62,434 nt of DNA from an uncultured Clostridium sp. (GCA_947367845.1 CANBES010000009.1:1-62434); one strand, 5' to 3'. Positions 19,222 through 29,776 are shown, counted from the stretch's first letter. A program made the numbers and translations. The notes: generated from the letters alone by a model not told the origin.

Positions 19222-19443
19222 GGAGAAGATATTTTTATTGATTATAGAGAAACTTTAAAAAAATATGGTCGAAAATATGGAAATCAGCAATTGCAAAGAA
19301 AGAACTTTTTCAAAAATGCATTTTCGCCAGTATTTATAAAGTGGGCAAATTCAGAAGAAAATGAAAAAAGAAAATTCAAAGAAAAAAGAAGATACCAAAG
19401 AGCAAGATATGTGCTTATAGAAAGGAAGAAGAAAATTGGATAA
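19222..19443 (+). pseudogene. Open frame without ATG, possible gene remnant overlapping polA
   Basis: A 73-codon open frame (GEDIFIDYRETLKKYG...IERKKKIG) ends at 19441-19443 and overlaps the polA TTG start by 8 bases. It has no ATG; an ATT codon follows a GGAG site. The very basic protein matches no family I recognise. It could be a decayed gene, a gene with an unusual start, or a chance open frame. Confidence 0.3.
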
Positions 19444-22193
19444 ATTAGTATTAGTTGACGGAAACAGTATAATGAACAGAGCATTTTACGGAATAATGGG
19501 AAGTAAAATGTTAACAACAAAGGATGGCAAATATACAAATGCTGTATATGGATTTTTAGCAATATTATTCAAATTATTAGAAGACATAAACCCACAATAT
19601 TTAGTAGTAGCATTTGATTTAAAAGCACCAACAGCAAGGCATAAGTTATATGAAGGCTACAAAGCTAACAGAAAAGGAATGCCAGAAGAATTAGCAGAGC
19701 AAATGCCAATGATAAAAGAAATATTAAGAGCAATGAATATAGATATAGTAGAAATGGAAGGTTACGAAGCAGATGATGTACTTCGGAACTTTATCTTGCT
19801 ATGGAGAAAAACAAGGATTAGAAGTAACAATATTGTCTGGAGACAGAGACACATTTCAACTTGCAACAGACAAAGTAACAATAAGAATACCACATACAAA
19901 AGCAGGAAAAACAGAAACAGATGAATATAACAGAGAAAGAATAATAGAAAAATATGGGGTAGAGCCAAAACAATTAATAGATGTAAAAGGCTTGCAAGGG
20001 GACTCATCAGACAACATCCCAGGAGTACCAGGAGTTGGAGAAAAAACAGCATTAAGTTTAATACAAAGATATGGTTCAATAGAAAAACTATATGAAGCAG
20101 TAGAAAGTGGAACAGACGATATAAAAGGAAAACAAAGAGAAAAAATTGTAGAAAATAAAGAATTAGCAGAAATGTCAAAATTCCTAGGAACAATCAACTT
20201 AGAAGTACCAATAGAAGATACATTAGAAAATTTCAAAGTAGAAGAATGGGACAAACCAAAAGTATTAGAACTATTCAAAGAGCTAAACTTCAATAGATAT
20301 ATCGACCGTTTCTCACTAAGGGGAGAAGAAGCAGGCGCGCTAAATGCCGAAACAAAAAAAGAAACTTACAAGAGAGTTGATAAATCGGCAGGAGAAATAA
20401 TAGAATTAATAAAAAAACAAAAAGAAATGATATTTTATTTAGCAACAGAGCAAGATGCAGACGAAAATAAGATAATAAAAGAAAAAATAACAGGGATAAG
20501 TATCTGTAACAATGAAAACAATGAAGTTTACTATATAGATGTATCCCCAAATGGACAAAATGTCCAAAAGGAAACGTTCCCAAATGTCCTTTTCGAAAAT
20601 GCAGAAATCAAGAAGATAGGAATTGACTTAAGCAGAGCTTACATTTTGTTAAAGCAAGAAGGAATTACATTAAAAGGGATTAACTATGATATAGGAATTT
20701 CAACATATATATTAAACCCAACAAATAATAAATTGAAGATTGATAATTTAATTGAACAATATTTAGAAATGAATGTTGAAGAAGTAATTGGGGTTATCGA
20801 GCCTGCAAAAGCCAACAAGCAAATAAACTTATTTGATGCTATATCAGGAAGTGAAGAGCAAGATGAAGAAGCAAAAAAACAAAAAGAATTAGAAAAAGAA
20901 AAATATTGTTTATATGCTTATTCAATTGCAAAAATAAAAGAAATCACACTAAAAGAAATGGAAGAGATAAATTGTTTAGATTTATTCTATAACATAGATA
21001 TGCCAACAGTTGAAGTGTTATCAGATATGCAATGGAATGGTATGTATGTTGATAAAGAAGAGTTAGAACAGTTTGGAGAAGAATTAAGAGCAAGATTAGA
21101 AACAATAACAAAAGCAATATACGAAATGGCAGGAGAAGAGTTTAACATAAACTCAACAAAACAATTAGGAGAAGTTCTGTTTGAAAAGATGAAACTGCCA
21201 GTAATAAAGAAAACAAAAAGTGGCTATTCAACAGACGTAGATGTGTTAGAAAAGTTGAAAAAAGAAGACCCAATAATTGAGCAAATACTAGATTATAGAC
21301 AATTAATGAAACTAAATTCAACATATGTAGAAGGATTAAAGCCATATATCAATCCAAAAACAAAAAGAATACACTCATTTTTCCACCAAACAATAACAGC
21401 AACAGGAAGAATAAGCTCAACAGAACCAAACCTTCAAAACATACCAACAAGATTTGAGCTAGGGAAAAGAGTAAGAAAAGTATTCAAACCACAAGAAGGA
21501 AAAATCTACTTAGATGCAGACTATTCACAAATAGAACTAAGAGTATTAGCTTCAATTTCAGAAGATAAGCATATGATAGAAGCATTTAACGAAGGGGAAG
21601 ACATACACAAACAAGCGGCATCAAAAGTATTTAAAACACCAATAGACGAAGTAACAAAGGAACAAAGAAGTAATGCAAAAGCAGTAAACTTCGGAATAGT
21701 ATATGGAATAAGCGATTTCGGACTAGGAGAACAACTAGGGATAGGAAGAAAAAAAGCAAAACAATATATAGACGAATACCTAGAACAATATTCAGGAATA
21801 AAACAATTTATGGAAAACATAACAGAAGAAGCAAAAGAAAAAGGCTATGTGGAAACACTATTCCATAGAAGAAGATATATACCAGAACTAAAATCAAGCA
21901 ACTATATGGTAAGACAATTTGGTTCAAGAGCAGCAATGAATACACCAATACAAGGAACAGCAGCAGACATAATGAAAATAGCAATGATAAAAGTATATAA
22001 TGAAATACAAAAAAGAAAATTAAAATCAAAAATAGTATTACAAGTACATGACGAAATGATGATAGAAGCACCACTAGAAGAAAAAGAAGAAATGCAAGAA
22101 ATAATGAAACAATGTATGGAAACAGCAATAGAGCTAAAAGTACCACTAATTGCAGAAATATCAACAGCAAGCAACTGGCACGAATGCAAATAA
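19436..22193 (+). CDS. polA: DNA polymerase I, with CGG +1 frameshift
   Basis: With one +1 shift the product is about 918 residues, normal for PolA. Domains: 5'-nuclease (1-290; VDGNSIMNRAF, EADDVL-GTLSCYGE, ILSGDRD), a degenerate 3'-5' exonuclease-like domain (about 330-510), and polymerase (about 540-918; motif A DADYSQIELR, motif B region RSNAKAVNFGIVYG, motif C VHDE). Frame 0 hits CGG at 19784-19786. Skipping C restores the conserved Gly of ADDVLGT. Without the shift only 162 residues are made. TTG start with AAAGGAAG. Confidence 0.9.
19784..19787 (+). other. CGGA +1 frameshift site in polA
   Basis: Frame 0 reads CTT CGG AAC; the family sequence needs CTT GGA ACT. It is codon 117, in the 5'-nuclease active-site region. 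Confidence 0.75.
20534..20565 (+). repeat. Repeat-family sequence inside the polA reading frame
   Basis: A 32-base segment differs by one base from 39542-39573 in the intergenic region after murB; both contain CCCCAAATGGACAAAATG. Here it is translated as part of IDVSPNGQNV, in the degenerate exonuclease-like domain. Confidence 0.8.
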
Positions 22194-22201
22194 TTTGTAC
22201 C

Positions 22202-22297
22202 CTGCCATTGGGGACGGACCTTTTTGGCAGAAATCTGCCAACGGGGACGGTCCTTTCTGGCAGGAATCTGCCAAGAAGGTCCGTCCCCAATGGCAGG
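22202..22297. repeat. Three-part GGGGACGG palindrome
   Basis: The outer arms CTGCCATTGGGGACGGACC and its complement near 22270-22297 flank a third half-unit (TGCCAACGGGGACGGTCC). It sits between polA and the transglycosylase gene and could act as a terminator-like hairpin. Confidence 0.85.
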
Positions 22298-22323
22298 GGC
22301 AATAAAAAGGAGAGAATATATTA

Positions 22324-22884
22324 ATGAACAAAAGATTTTTAACAATTTTTTTTCTTATTTTAATAGCGATAATTATTTTCATAGGAGCATTTAAAAATGA
22401 AATTTTAAAAGTTTTCTATCCATTAAAATATGTTGAAAATGTGGAGAATTATGCAAAAAGTTATAATGTTGAGGAAAGCCTGATTTTTGCGTTAATTAAG
22501 GCAGAGAGTAATTTTAATGAAAAGGCAATTTCGCATAAAGATGCAATAGGTCTTATGCAAATTATGGAAGAGACTGCGATTGATGTTGCAAAAAAATACG
22601 ATATAAATATTGATGAAAACAATGCAAAAGAAGATATTTTGAATATTGATAACAATATCAATATTGGTACAAAATATCTAGCAGTATTGTTAGAAAAGTA
22701 CAAAAATCTTGAAGTTGCTGTCGCGGCATATAATGCAGGTATTGGGACTGTTGATAAGTGGATAGAACAAGGCATTATTAAAGCTGATGGAACAGATATT
22801 GAGAATATACCATATAAAGAGACTAATAATTACGTTAGGAAGATTTTAGTAAATTATAAAATGTATAAAGAATTATATTATTAA
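22324..22884 (+). CDS. Lytic transglycosylase (SLT domain)
   Basis: 186 residues. One N-terminal TM or uncleaved signal (about 5-22) is followed by an SLT domain: ALIKAESNFNEKAISHKDAIGLMQIM (catalytic Glu), VAVAAYNAGIGTV and a C-terminal NYVRKI. It cleaves peptidoglycan outside the membrane. The context next to polA is typical of several clostridia-like genomes and gives no further clue. Confidence 0.9.
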   Translation: MNKRFLTIFFLILIAIIIFIGAFKNEILKVFYPLKYVENVENYAKSYNVEESLIFALIKAESNFNEKAISHKDAIGLMQIMEETAIDVAKKYDINIDENNAKEDILNIDNNINIGTKYLAVLLEKYKNLEVAVAAYNAGIGTVDKWIEQGIIKADGTDIENIPYKETNNYVRKILVNYKMYKELYY

Positions 22885-22996
22885 ATATCGTACAGCAAAA
22901 AACTAAGCAAATTGTACAGCCAAAACTAGACAAACGAGAAAAAATGAAATAAAATATATAAAAATGAAAATAAAAACAGAAATAGGGGTAAACAAA

Positions 22997-24241
22997 ATGG
23001 TTATAGAACAATTAATATTCACATTCATTTCATTTGCGATATTTGTATATATGTTTTTTAGAATGATAAAAAACAATGATACAGCATATGTGATAATACT
23101 AATACTAGAAGCGATAGGAATAACATTGAACTTTGCAGAAGTACTATTTAGAGTCAAACTAAATATGTTATTTGTAATAATAAAATACATATTGGCTTGC
23201 TTATTGCCAATAGGAATAGTTATTTTAGAAAAAAGAGTTATGCCACTATATGAAATGATAAACTTAAATAAAGCAAAAGTTTATATGGCATTTGGAAATA
23301 CTAAAAAAGCAAAACAAGCATTATTATATATATTAAATAGAAATCAAGAAAACTACCAAGCACACAAAAAATTAGCAGAAGTATATGAAGTTGAAGGTGG
23401 AATGAGAAGAGCAATAGACGAATATGTACAAGCAATTGATTTAAATAAAAAGGATTACAATTCTTACTATAAGGTGGCAGAATTATTAAATGATTTGGAT
23501 AAAGGGCAAGAAGCTTCGCAAATGTTATTTAGTTTACTAGAAAAACAGCCACAGATGTATGAAGCAAGCATACTTTTAGGGGAAATTTTAATAAATAATG
23601 AATCATATAAAGAAGCTGCAAAAGTATATCAAGACGCATTAAGATACAACCCATTAAGTTATGACTTAAACTATAATTTGGGAATTGCGTACACGATGTT
23701 AAATGACTTTCAAAATGCCAAGATATGTTATGAAAAAGCAGCTGAAATAAACAGTTTAGCATATAATTCAAAATATTCATTAGCAGAAATTGCGCTAATA
23801 TACAAAGATTTGGAAGAAGCAAAGCAAAAATTCTTAGAAGCAATTGAAGAAGAAGAATTATCAGCAGATGGATATTATGAACTTGCAAAAATTAGCTTAC
23901 TACAAGGAGACAAAGACACAGCTATAAAATATGTAAATATAGCAATAGATATAAATAGCAAAAAAATAGTAGCAAAAGTAAAAAAAGACCCAATATTTAT
24001 ACCAATAATTGCAAAAATACCAATGCCATTTAACTTAGAAAACACTTTAGAAGAAAAGGAAGGTAAACTAGAAGAAAAAGAACTGAAAGCAAAGGCACAC
24101 TTGGAACAAATGGCAGATATAACAAGAAGTTTAAGTTATGCTGATATACAATTATTAAATAAAAGAGAAGAAAAACATGGCAAATCAACTCAAAAAATTC
24201 AAGAATATGAACAAGAAAAAGAAAGAGATGAAATGCAATAA
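22997..24241 (+). CDS. TPR-repeat membrane protein
   Basis: About 414 residues. Two to three N-terminal TM segments (to about 80) are followed by roughly six tetratricopeptide repeats (about 95-320) and a charged coiled tail. I start at 22997 because AGGGG lies upstream; an ATG 33 bases earlier is less supported. It probably scaffolds a membrane complex; the partners are unknown. Confidence 0.75.
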   Translation: MVIEQLIFTFISFAIFVYMFFRMIKNNDTAYVIILILEAIGITLNFAEVLFRVKLNMLFVIIKYILACLLPIGIVILEKRVMPLYEMINLNKAKVYMAFGNTKKAKQALLYILNRNQENYQAHKKLAEVYEVEGGMRRAIDEYVQAIDLNKKDYNSYYKVAELLNDLDKGQEASQMLFSLLEKQPQMYEASILLGEILINNESYKEAAKVYQDALRYNPLSYDLNYNLGIAYTMLNDFQNAKICYEKAAEINSLAYNSKYSLAEIALIYKDLEEAKQKFLEAIEEEELSADGYYELAKISLLQGDKDTAIKYVNIAIDINSKKIVAKVKKDPIFIPIIAKIPMPFNLENTLEEKEGKLEEKELKAKAHLEQMADITRSLSYADIQLLNKREEKHGKSTQKIQEYEQEKERDEMQ

Positions 24242-24310
24242 AAATGTAATAAAAACAGAAGTAAATAAATAAAAATTAATAATAGAAAATAACGAAAGAA
24301 GGAAAACAAA

Positions 24311-25168
24311 ATGATATTAGAAATAATAAAATCTGTTATATTTGGAATTGTAGAAGGAATAACAGAATGGCTACCAATAAGTAGTACAGGACACTTGATA
24401 TTATTAGAACAATTCCTAAAATTTAAAGAAGTATCACCAGAGTTTTGGGATATGTTCCAAGTAGTAATCCAACTAGGAGCAATACTAGCAGTAGTTCTTC
24501 TATACTTTAAGCAAATTTGGCCATTTACAAAAAACAAAGAAAAAGCAATAAAAAAAGAAGGCATATTATCAATATTAGATAAAGACATAATGATACTATG
24601 GGGAAAAATCCTAGTAGCATGTGTACCAGCAGCCATAATAGGAATATTATTTGATGATGTATTTGAAGCATTATTTTATAACCCATTTTGCATAGCAATA
24701 GCATTAATAGTATTCGGAATAGCATTCATCGTAATAGAAAATTGGAACAAGGGTAGAAAAGCTAAAAAAGAAACATCAGAACAAATTACATATAAAGATG
24801 CAATAATAATTGGATTATTTCAATTATTAGCAGCAATATTTCCAGGAACATCGCGTTCAGGGGCAACAATAATAGGAGCATTGTTGATAGGATTATCAAG
24901 ACCAAACGCAGCAAACTTTACATTTTATTTAGCAATCCCAACAATGTTTGGAGCAAGTTTGTTAAAATTAGTTAAATTTGGTTTTGCATTTACAAGTGTA
25001 GAAATTGCAGTTTTACTAGTTGGAATGGTTGTATCATTCTTGGTTTCAGTAGTTGTTATTAAATTGCTACTAAACTACATTAGAAAACATGATTTTAAAG
25101 TATTTGGATATTATAGAATTGCACTAGGGATTTTAGTACTTGCGTACTTTTTCTTAAGTCATACATAA
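24311..25168 (+). CDS. uppP: Undecaprenyl-diphosphate phosphatase
   Basis: 285 residues with about eight TM segments. GIVEGITEWLPISSTGHLIL and FPGTSRSGATI are the two conserved BacA/UppP motifs. It recycles the lipid carrier for cell-wall and polysaccharide synthesis and can confer low-level bacitracin tolerance. Good GAAAGGA site. Confidence 0.95.
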   Translation: MILEIIKSVIFGIVEGITEWLPISSTGHLILLEQFLKFKEVSPEFWDMFQVVIQLGAILAVVLLYFKQIWPFTKNKEKAIKKEGILSILDKDIMILWGKILVACVPAAIIGILFDDVFEALFYNPFCIAIALIVFGIAFIVIENWNKGRKAKKETSEQITYKDAIIIGLFQLLAAIFPGTSRSGATIIGALLIGLSRPNAANFTFYLAIPTMFGASLLKLVKFGFAFTSVEIAVLLVGMVVSFLVSVVVIKLLLNYIRKHDFKVFGYYRIALGILVLAYFFLSHT

Positions 25169-25175
25169 AGTTTAT

Positions 25176-25230
25176 AAGAGAGTATAGAAAATAGAACAAT
25201 TTAAAGTTTATTTTTTGAACTCTCTTTTAT
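25176..25230 (+). terminator. Probable terminator after uppP
   Basis: AAGAGAGT / AACTCTCTT arms followed by a T-rich stretch. Confidence 0.5.
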
Positions 25231-25357
25231 ATTTTAGCTTAAACAGTAAGGGAGTTTAATATAAGTAGAATAATTTTTGAGTTCAACTATATAGAAAATA
25301 TTGCAAAAAAAACAAAGTTATGATATAAAAGAAATGGAAAGAAAAAGAGGTGAACAT

Positions 25358-26093
25358 ATGATTAAAGCTTATGCAAAATCAGACATAGGAAAAGTAAGAG
25401 AAATAAACCAAGATTCTTTTTACATATCAGACTCCCTATCAGAAGTGCAACTATATATGCTAGCAGACGGAATGGGAGGTTATAATGGCGGAGAAGTAGC
25501 AAGTAGATTAGCAATACAAACAGCCAAAAACTATATAGAAAACAACTTCAAAGAAATAGAAAAAGACAGAGACAGCATAATTCAACTAATAGGAAGTAGT
25601 ATAGAATATGCAAACATGGTAGTATATGAAAAGTCAAAAGAAAACAAAGAATTAGAAGGAATGGGTACTACATTAGAAATCTGTTTAATATATAATAATA
25701 AAGTATTTATAGGGCACGTAGGAGACAGCAGAATATACAGAATAAGAAAAGAGTTTATGAGAAAGTTAACACAAGACCATAGCTATGTACAAAAATTAGT
25801 AAAAGATGGAACAATAACACAAGAAGAGGCACAGCACCATCCACAAAAAAATATGTTAATGAAAGCATTACGGTTGTAATGCATTTGTAGAACCAGATGT
25901 TATGGTAAAAGGATTCTTGAAAGACGACATATTAATAATGAATTCAGACGGATTGACAAATTTGGTATCAGTAGAAGAAATTTTTAACGAAGCTAAAAAA
26001 GATATAGAACAAGCTCCAAAAGAGTTAGTTAAAAAAGCAAATGACAATGGCGGTTATGACAATATAACAGTTATAATCATAAAAAACATATAA
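25358..26093 (+). CDS. prpC: PP2C-type Ser/Thr phosphatase PrpC, with CGG +1 frameshift
   Basis: With one +1 shift the product is 244 residues, matching B. subtilis PrpC (about 250). DIGKVREINQDSFY, LADGMGGYNGGEVAS, GHVGDSRIYR and the C-terminal DNGGYDNITVI metal-binding Asp/Asn motif are present. Frame 0 reaches CGG at 25871-25873 and stops two codons later. Skipping C restores MKALGCNAFVEPDV (the conserved ALG). I start at 25358 with AGAGGTG. It reverses PrkC phosphorylation; prkC follows 26 bases later. Confidence 0.88.
25871..25874 (+). other. CGGT +1 frameshift site in prpC
   Basis: Frame 0 reads TTA CGG TTG TAA; the family sequence needs TTA GGT TGT AAT. It is codon 172; the frame-0 product would lack the last metal-binding motif. 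Confidence 0.75.
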
Positions 26094-26119
26094 ACCGTTA
26101 AGGAAGGAATGAAATAGAT

Positions 26120-28108
26120 ATGAATTTAGAAGGAAAACTACTAGGTAGTCGATATGAGATAATCGAAAAAGTAGGGAATGGTGGAATGGCCACTGTATAT
26201 AAAGCGATAGACAAAGTCCTAAAAAGAAACGTTGCAGTAAAAATCTTAAGAGACGAATTTACAACAGATGAAGAATTTATAAGAAGATTTGAAGCAGAAG
26301 CACAATCAGCAGCAAGATTAACACATGCAAATATAGTATCAATATATGATGTAGGTGTTGATGGAAACTTATATTACATAGTAATGGAATTAATACAAGG
26401 AAAAACACTAAAGGAAATTATCATAAAAGAAAGAGGACCATTACCTTGGAAATGGTCAATAAATATGGCAATACAAATAGCATCAGCACTAGAAATGGCA
26501 CACAGAAACAATATTGTACATAGAGACATAAAGCCACATAACATAATAGTAACAGAAGACGGAGTGGCAAAAGTAACAGATTTTGGAATAGCAAAGGCTG
26601 TATCAAACTCAACAATAACAGCATTTGGAACAACAATAGGATCAGTACACTACTTTTCACCAGAACACGCAAGGGGAGGATTTACAGATGCAAAATCTGA
26701 TTTATACTCTTTAGGAGTAGTAATGTATGAAATGGTAACAGGAAGAGTTCCTTTTGATGCAGATACACCAGTATCAGTAGCTCTAAAACATATGCAAGAA
26801 GAGCCAGAAGAGCCAATAGAAATAAATCCAAATGTGCCAGTAGCGGTAAATAAAATAATAATGAGAGCACTACAAAAAGACACAACACTAAGATATCAAA
26901 CAGCATCAGAAATGTTAGTAGACTTAAAAAAAGCACTAAAAGATCCAGACGGCGAATTTATAGAAGATGTAGATTATGATCCAACAGCAAGAACACAAGT
27001 AATAAACAGAAATGAATATAGAAATGCAAAAAATAATAAAGGTAAAAAAGATAATAAATTTATAGCTTTTATAAAAAAACATAAGAAATTAAGTGTATTT
27101 ATAGGATTAATATTGTTATTTGCATTAAGCTTAGGCGGAACAATGTTAGCACTGAACTTAACAAACCCAGCAGAAGTAAAAGTTCCTGATATAATAGGAA
27201 TATCACAAGAAGAAGCAAAACAAAAAATAGAAGAAGCTAAACTGAAATATGAAGTAGAAAAAGAAGAGTATAACAAAGATGTGCCAGAAGGACATATCAT
27301 ATCTTTAAAAACAGAAATAGGAAATCACGTAAAAGATGTAACAAACCTACCAGCTGTAAAAGAAGGAAGCACAATAAGCGTAATAGTAAGTAAAGGGCAA
27401 GAAAAAACAACAGTGCCAAAGGTTGTGGGATTAGAAAGAGAAGAAGCAGAACAAGCCTTGAAAGATGCTAAGCTAGAAGTAGAAATAATTGAAGAAACAA
27501 GCAAAAAGGTAGAAGAAGGCTATGTAATCAGCCAAGAAACAGACCCAGATACAGAAGCTTTTGCAGGAGATACAGTAAAAATTCACGTAAGCACAGGAAC
27601 AGGAATAAAACAAGTAAATGTTATAAGTGTAGTAGGAAAGACAGAAGCAGATGCTAAAGCATCATTAGAAGCTTTAGGGTTAAAAGTAAATATTGCTTAT
27701 GACGAAGACTCTTCGAAAGACAATGGAACAGTTTTAAAACAAAGTGTTGAAACTGGCAAGACTGTTGATGAAGGTACAACTGTAACTATTACAGTAAATA
27801 AATTTGAAACGTCAAAAACTATAAGTGTTAATATTGATGTAAAGGCAATTACTGGGGGATATAAAGAGTCTGATGCTGAAGAAGAAACAAGTAATATAAT
27901 TAAGACTGTGAGCATAGAAATTAGAAATGGAAGTAATGTGCTTTGGTCAAGTTCAGGAATTGATAAAAATGTAGAGAATCAACATGCGCAAATATCAGGA
28001 AAAGGTGTTCAAGACCTAACGGTAAGTATTAAAGATTCGAAAGGTGGCAATTGGACTAGACCGTTAAATATAAATTTTAATACAGAAACATCAAAAACAG
28101 TTAAATAG
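26120..28108 (+). CDS. prkC: PASTA-domain Ser/Thr protein kinase
   Basis: 662 residues. A cytoplasmic kinase domain (about 10-275) has GNGGMATV, the AVKI Lys, VHRDIKPHNI and TDFGIA. One TM segment (about 330-350) follows, then three extracellular PASTA domains (352-560) and a further beta-rich domain. It senses muropeptides and regulates germination and wall growth in Bacillus. It forms an operon with prpC. Confidence 0.95.
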   Translation: MNLEGKLLGSRYEIIEKVGNGGMATVYKAIDKVLKRNVAVKILRDEFTTDEEFIRRFEAEAQSAARLTHANIVSIYDVGVDGNLYYIVMELIQGKTLKEIIIKERGPLPWKWSINMAIQIASALEMAHRNNIVHRDIKPHNIIVTEDGVAKVTDFGIAKAVSNSTITAFGTTIGSVHYFSPEHARGGFTDAKSDLYSLGVVMYEMVTGRVPFDADTPVSVALKHMQEEPEEPIEINPNVPVAVNKIIMRALQKDTTLRYQTASEMLVDLKKALKDPDGEFIEDVDYDPTARTQVINRNEYRNAKNNKGKKDNKFIAFIKKHKKLSVFIGLILLFALSLGGTMLALNLTNPAEVKVPDIIGISQEEAKQKIEEAKLKYEVEKEEYNKDVPEGHIISLKTEIGNHVKDVTNLPAVKEGSTISVIVSKGQEKTTVPKVVGLEREEAEQALKDAKLEVEIIEETSKKVEEGYVISQETDPDTEAFAGDTVKIHVSTGTGIKQVNVISVVGKTEADAKASLEALGLKVNIAYDEDSSKDNGTVLKQSVETGKTVDEGTTVTITVNKFETSKTISVNIDVKAITGGYKESDAEEETSNIIKTVSIEIRNGSNVLWSSSGIDKNVENQHAQISGKGVQDLTVSIKDSKGGNWTRPLNINFNTETSKTVK

Positions 28109-28118
28109 TAAAATAAAT

Positions 28119-28146
28119 GAGAGCGAAATAATCGCTCTCTAATATT
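28119..28146 (+). terminator. Hairpin after prkC
   Basis: GAGAGCGA / TCGCTCTC with a short loop; the T-run is weak (TAATATTTT). Confidence 0.6.
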
Positions 28147-28175
28147 TTGACAAAATAGGATGGTAGTGTTAAAAT
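28147..28175 (+). promoter_or_regulatory. Sigma-A promoter of rsgA-rpe
   Basis: TTGACA (28147-28152), a 17-base spacer and TAAAAT (28170-28175), 36 bases before rsgA. Confidence 0.8.
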
Positions 28176-28211
28176 ATGTAAGATGGACACAACGTACGCA
28201 AGGAGGAATTA

Positions 28212-29105
28212 ATGCAAGGAATTATAATAGAAAGTATATCTAACCTATATAAAATAGCAGTAGAAGAGCCAAAAAAGCAAATCTATGAAGCAACAGCAAG
28301 AGGAAAATTCAAAAAAGAAGAAATTAGCCCTGTTGTTGGAGATGTGGTAGAAATAGAAATAATAGAAGAAGAAAAGAAAACGGCAGTAATTAATAAAATA
28401 GAAGAAAGAAAAGTATATGTAAAAAGACCAAAACTTGCAAATATCACACAAATTGTTTTTGTAGTATCAAGTAAAGACCCAAAACCAGATTTACTTATGC
28501 TTGACAAGCAACTTGCATTTGCAGAATTTCTAGGAATAAAGGCAATAATAGTTTTAAACAAAACAGACTTGGACAAAGACAAGCAATTTATGCACATAAA
28601 AGATATTTATGAAAAAGTAGGTTATACAGTTATAGAAACAGAAGCTAAAAGTCAAAAAGGAGTAGAAGACTTAAAGCAAGCATTAAAAGGTAACATTAAT
28701 GCATTTTCGGGAAATTCAGGAGTGGGAAAATCTACATTAATAAATGCAATTTTTAACACAGATGTAACCCAAGAAGGAGAAATCAGCAAAAAAAATAAAC
28801 GTGGAAAAAATACTACAACAGCAATAAAATTATACGAAATTGATAATAATACTTATATTGCAGATACACCTGGGTTTTCAACTTTCGATATTTCGGAAAT
28901 AGAAAGTAAAAATTTAGACCAATATTTCAAAGAATTTGAAGAAAATATAGAAAATTGCGAATTTGTAGGATGCACACATATAAAAGAAGAAAACTGTGGA
29001 ATTAAAGAAGCAATTAACAATGGAACTATAACAGAAGAACGATATAAGAGATTTTGCAAAATATATGAAGAACTAAAAGAAAAGGAGAATAGAAAGAAAT
29101 GGTAA
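28212..29105 (+). CDS. rsgA: Ribosome small-subunit GTPase RsgA
   Basis: 297 residues: an N-terminal OB fold (1-65), a circularly permuted GTPase (LNKTDL before GNSGVGKSTLIN, then DTPGF), and a C-terminal zinc segment with Cys-His-Cys. It releases RbfA from the maturing 30S subunit. AGGAGG site. It overlaps rpe by 7 bases. Confidence 0.95.
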   Translation: MQGIIIESISNLYKIAVEEPKKQIYEATARGKFKKEEISPVVGDVVEIEIIEEEKKTAVINKIEERKVYVKRPKLANITQIVFVVSSKDPKPDLLMLDKQLAFAEFLGIKAIIVLNKTDLDKDKQFMHIKDIYEKVGYTVIETEAKSQKGVEDLKQALKGNINAFSGNSGVGKSTLINAIFNTDVTQEGEISKKNKRGKNTTTAIKLYEIDNNTYIADTPGFSTFDISEIESKNLDQYFKEFEENIENCEFVGCTHIKEENCGIKEAINNGTITEERYKRFCKIYEELKEKENRKKW

Positions 29106-29776
29106 ATAATTTTGAAGTATCAACATCAATACTTTCGCTAAAAAAAGGAGAAGAGAATAGTGCTTTTTTAGAGTTGGAAGCGGCAAAAACAGATTACTTT
29201 CACATTGATGTTATGGACGGAAAATTTGTAGAAAAAGACACATATCAAAAAATGCTAGAATACGCATCATATATAAGAAGAATATCAAACTCGCCATTAG
29301 ATGTTCATTTAATGGTAGAAGACGTAAAATCAGCAATTGATGACTTTTTGGCAGTAGAGCCAAACATTATAACATTCCATTTAGAAGCTTGCAAAAACAA
29401 AGAAGAAGTATATGAAATGATAAAATATATAAAAGAAAACAATTGCAAAGTTGGCATTTCTGTAAAGCCAAATACAAAAATAGAAGAAGTATACGAATTT
29501 TTGCCACTTATTCATATGTGTTTAGTTATGACAGTTGAGCCGGGAAAAGGCGGTCAAACATTACTAACAGATATGGTGGAGAAAATATCAACATTAAGAA
29601 AATATGTAGATAGAAACGACATAGAGATTGATATAGAAGCAGATGGAGGAATTAACTTAAATACAGTAGATAAAGTAAAAGAAGCTGGTGCAAATATTTT
29701 GGTTGCAGGAACAGCAATTTTAATGGCAAAAGATTATAGCGTAATCATAAAAGAACTAAAAAAAAGGTGTTTTTAA
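29099..29776 (+). CDS. rpe: Ribulose-phosphate 3-epimerase
   Basis: 225 residues, a TIM barrel. STSILSL, HIDVMDGKFV (metal His/Asp), DVHLMV, MTVEPGKGGQ and DIEADGGIN (catalytic Asp) are present. It interconverts ribulose-5-P and xylulose-5-P in the pentose phosphate pathway. Translation is coupled to rsgA. Confidence 0.92.
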   Translation: MVNNFEVSTSILSLKKGEENSAFLELEAAKTDYFHIDVMDGKFVEKDTYQKMLEYASYIRRISNSPLDVHLMVEDVKSAIDDFLAVEPNIITFHLEACKNKEEVYEMIKYIKENNCKVGISVKPNTKIEEVYEFLPLIHMCLVMTVEPGKGGQTLLTDMVEKISTLRKYVDRNDIEIDIEADGGINLNTVDKVKEAGANILVAGTAILMAKDYSVIIKELKKRCF

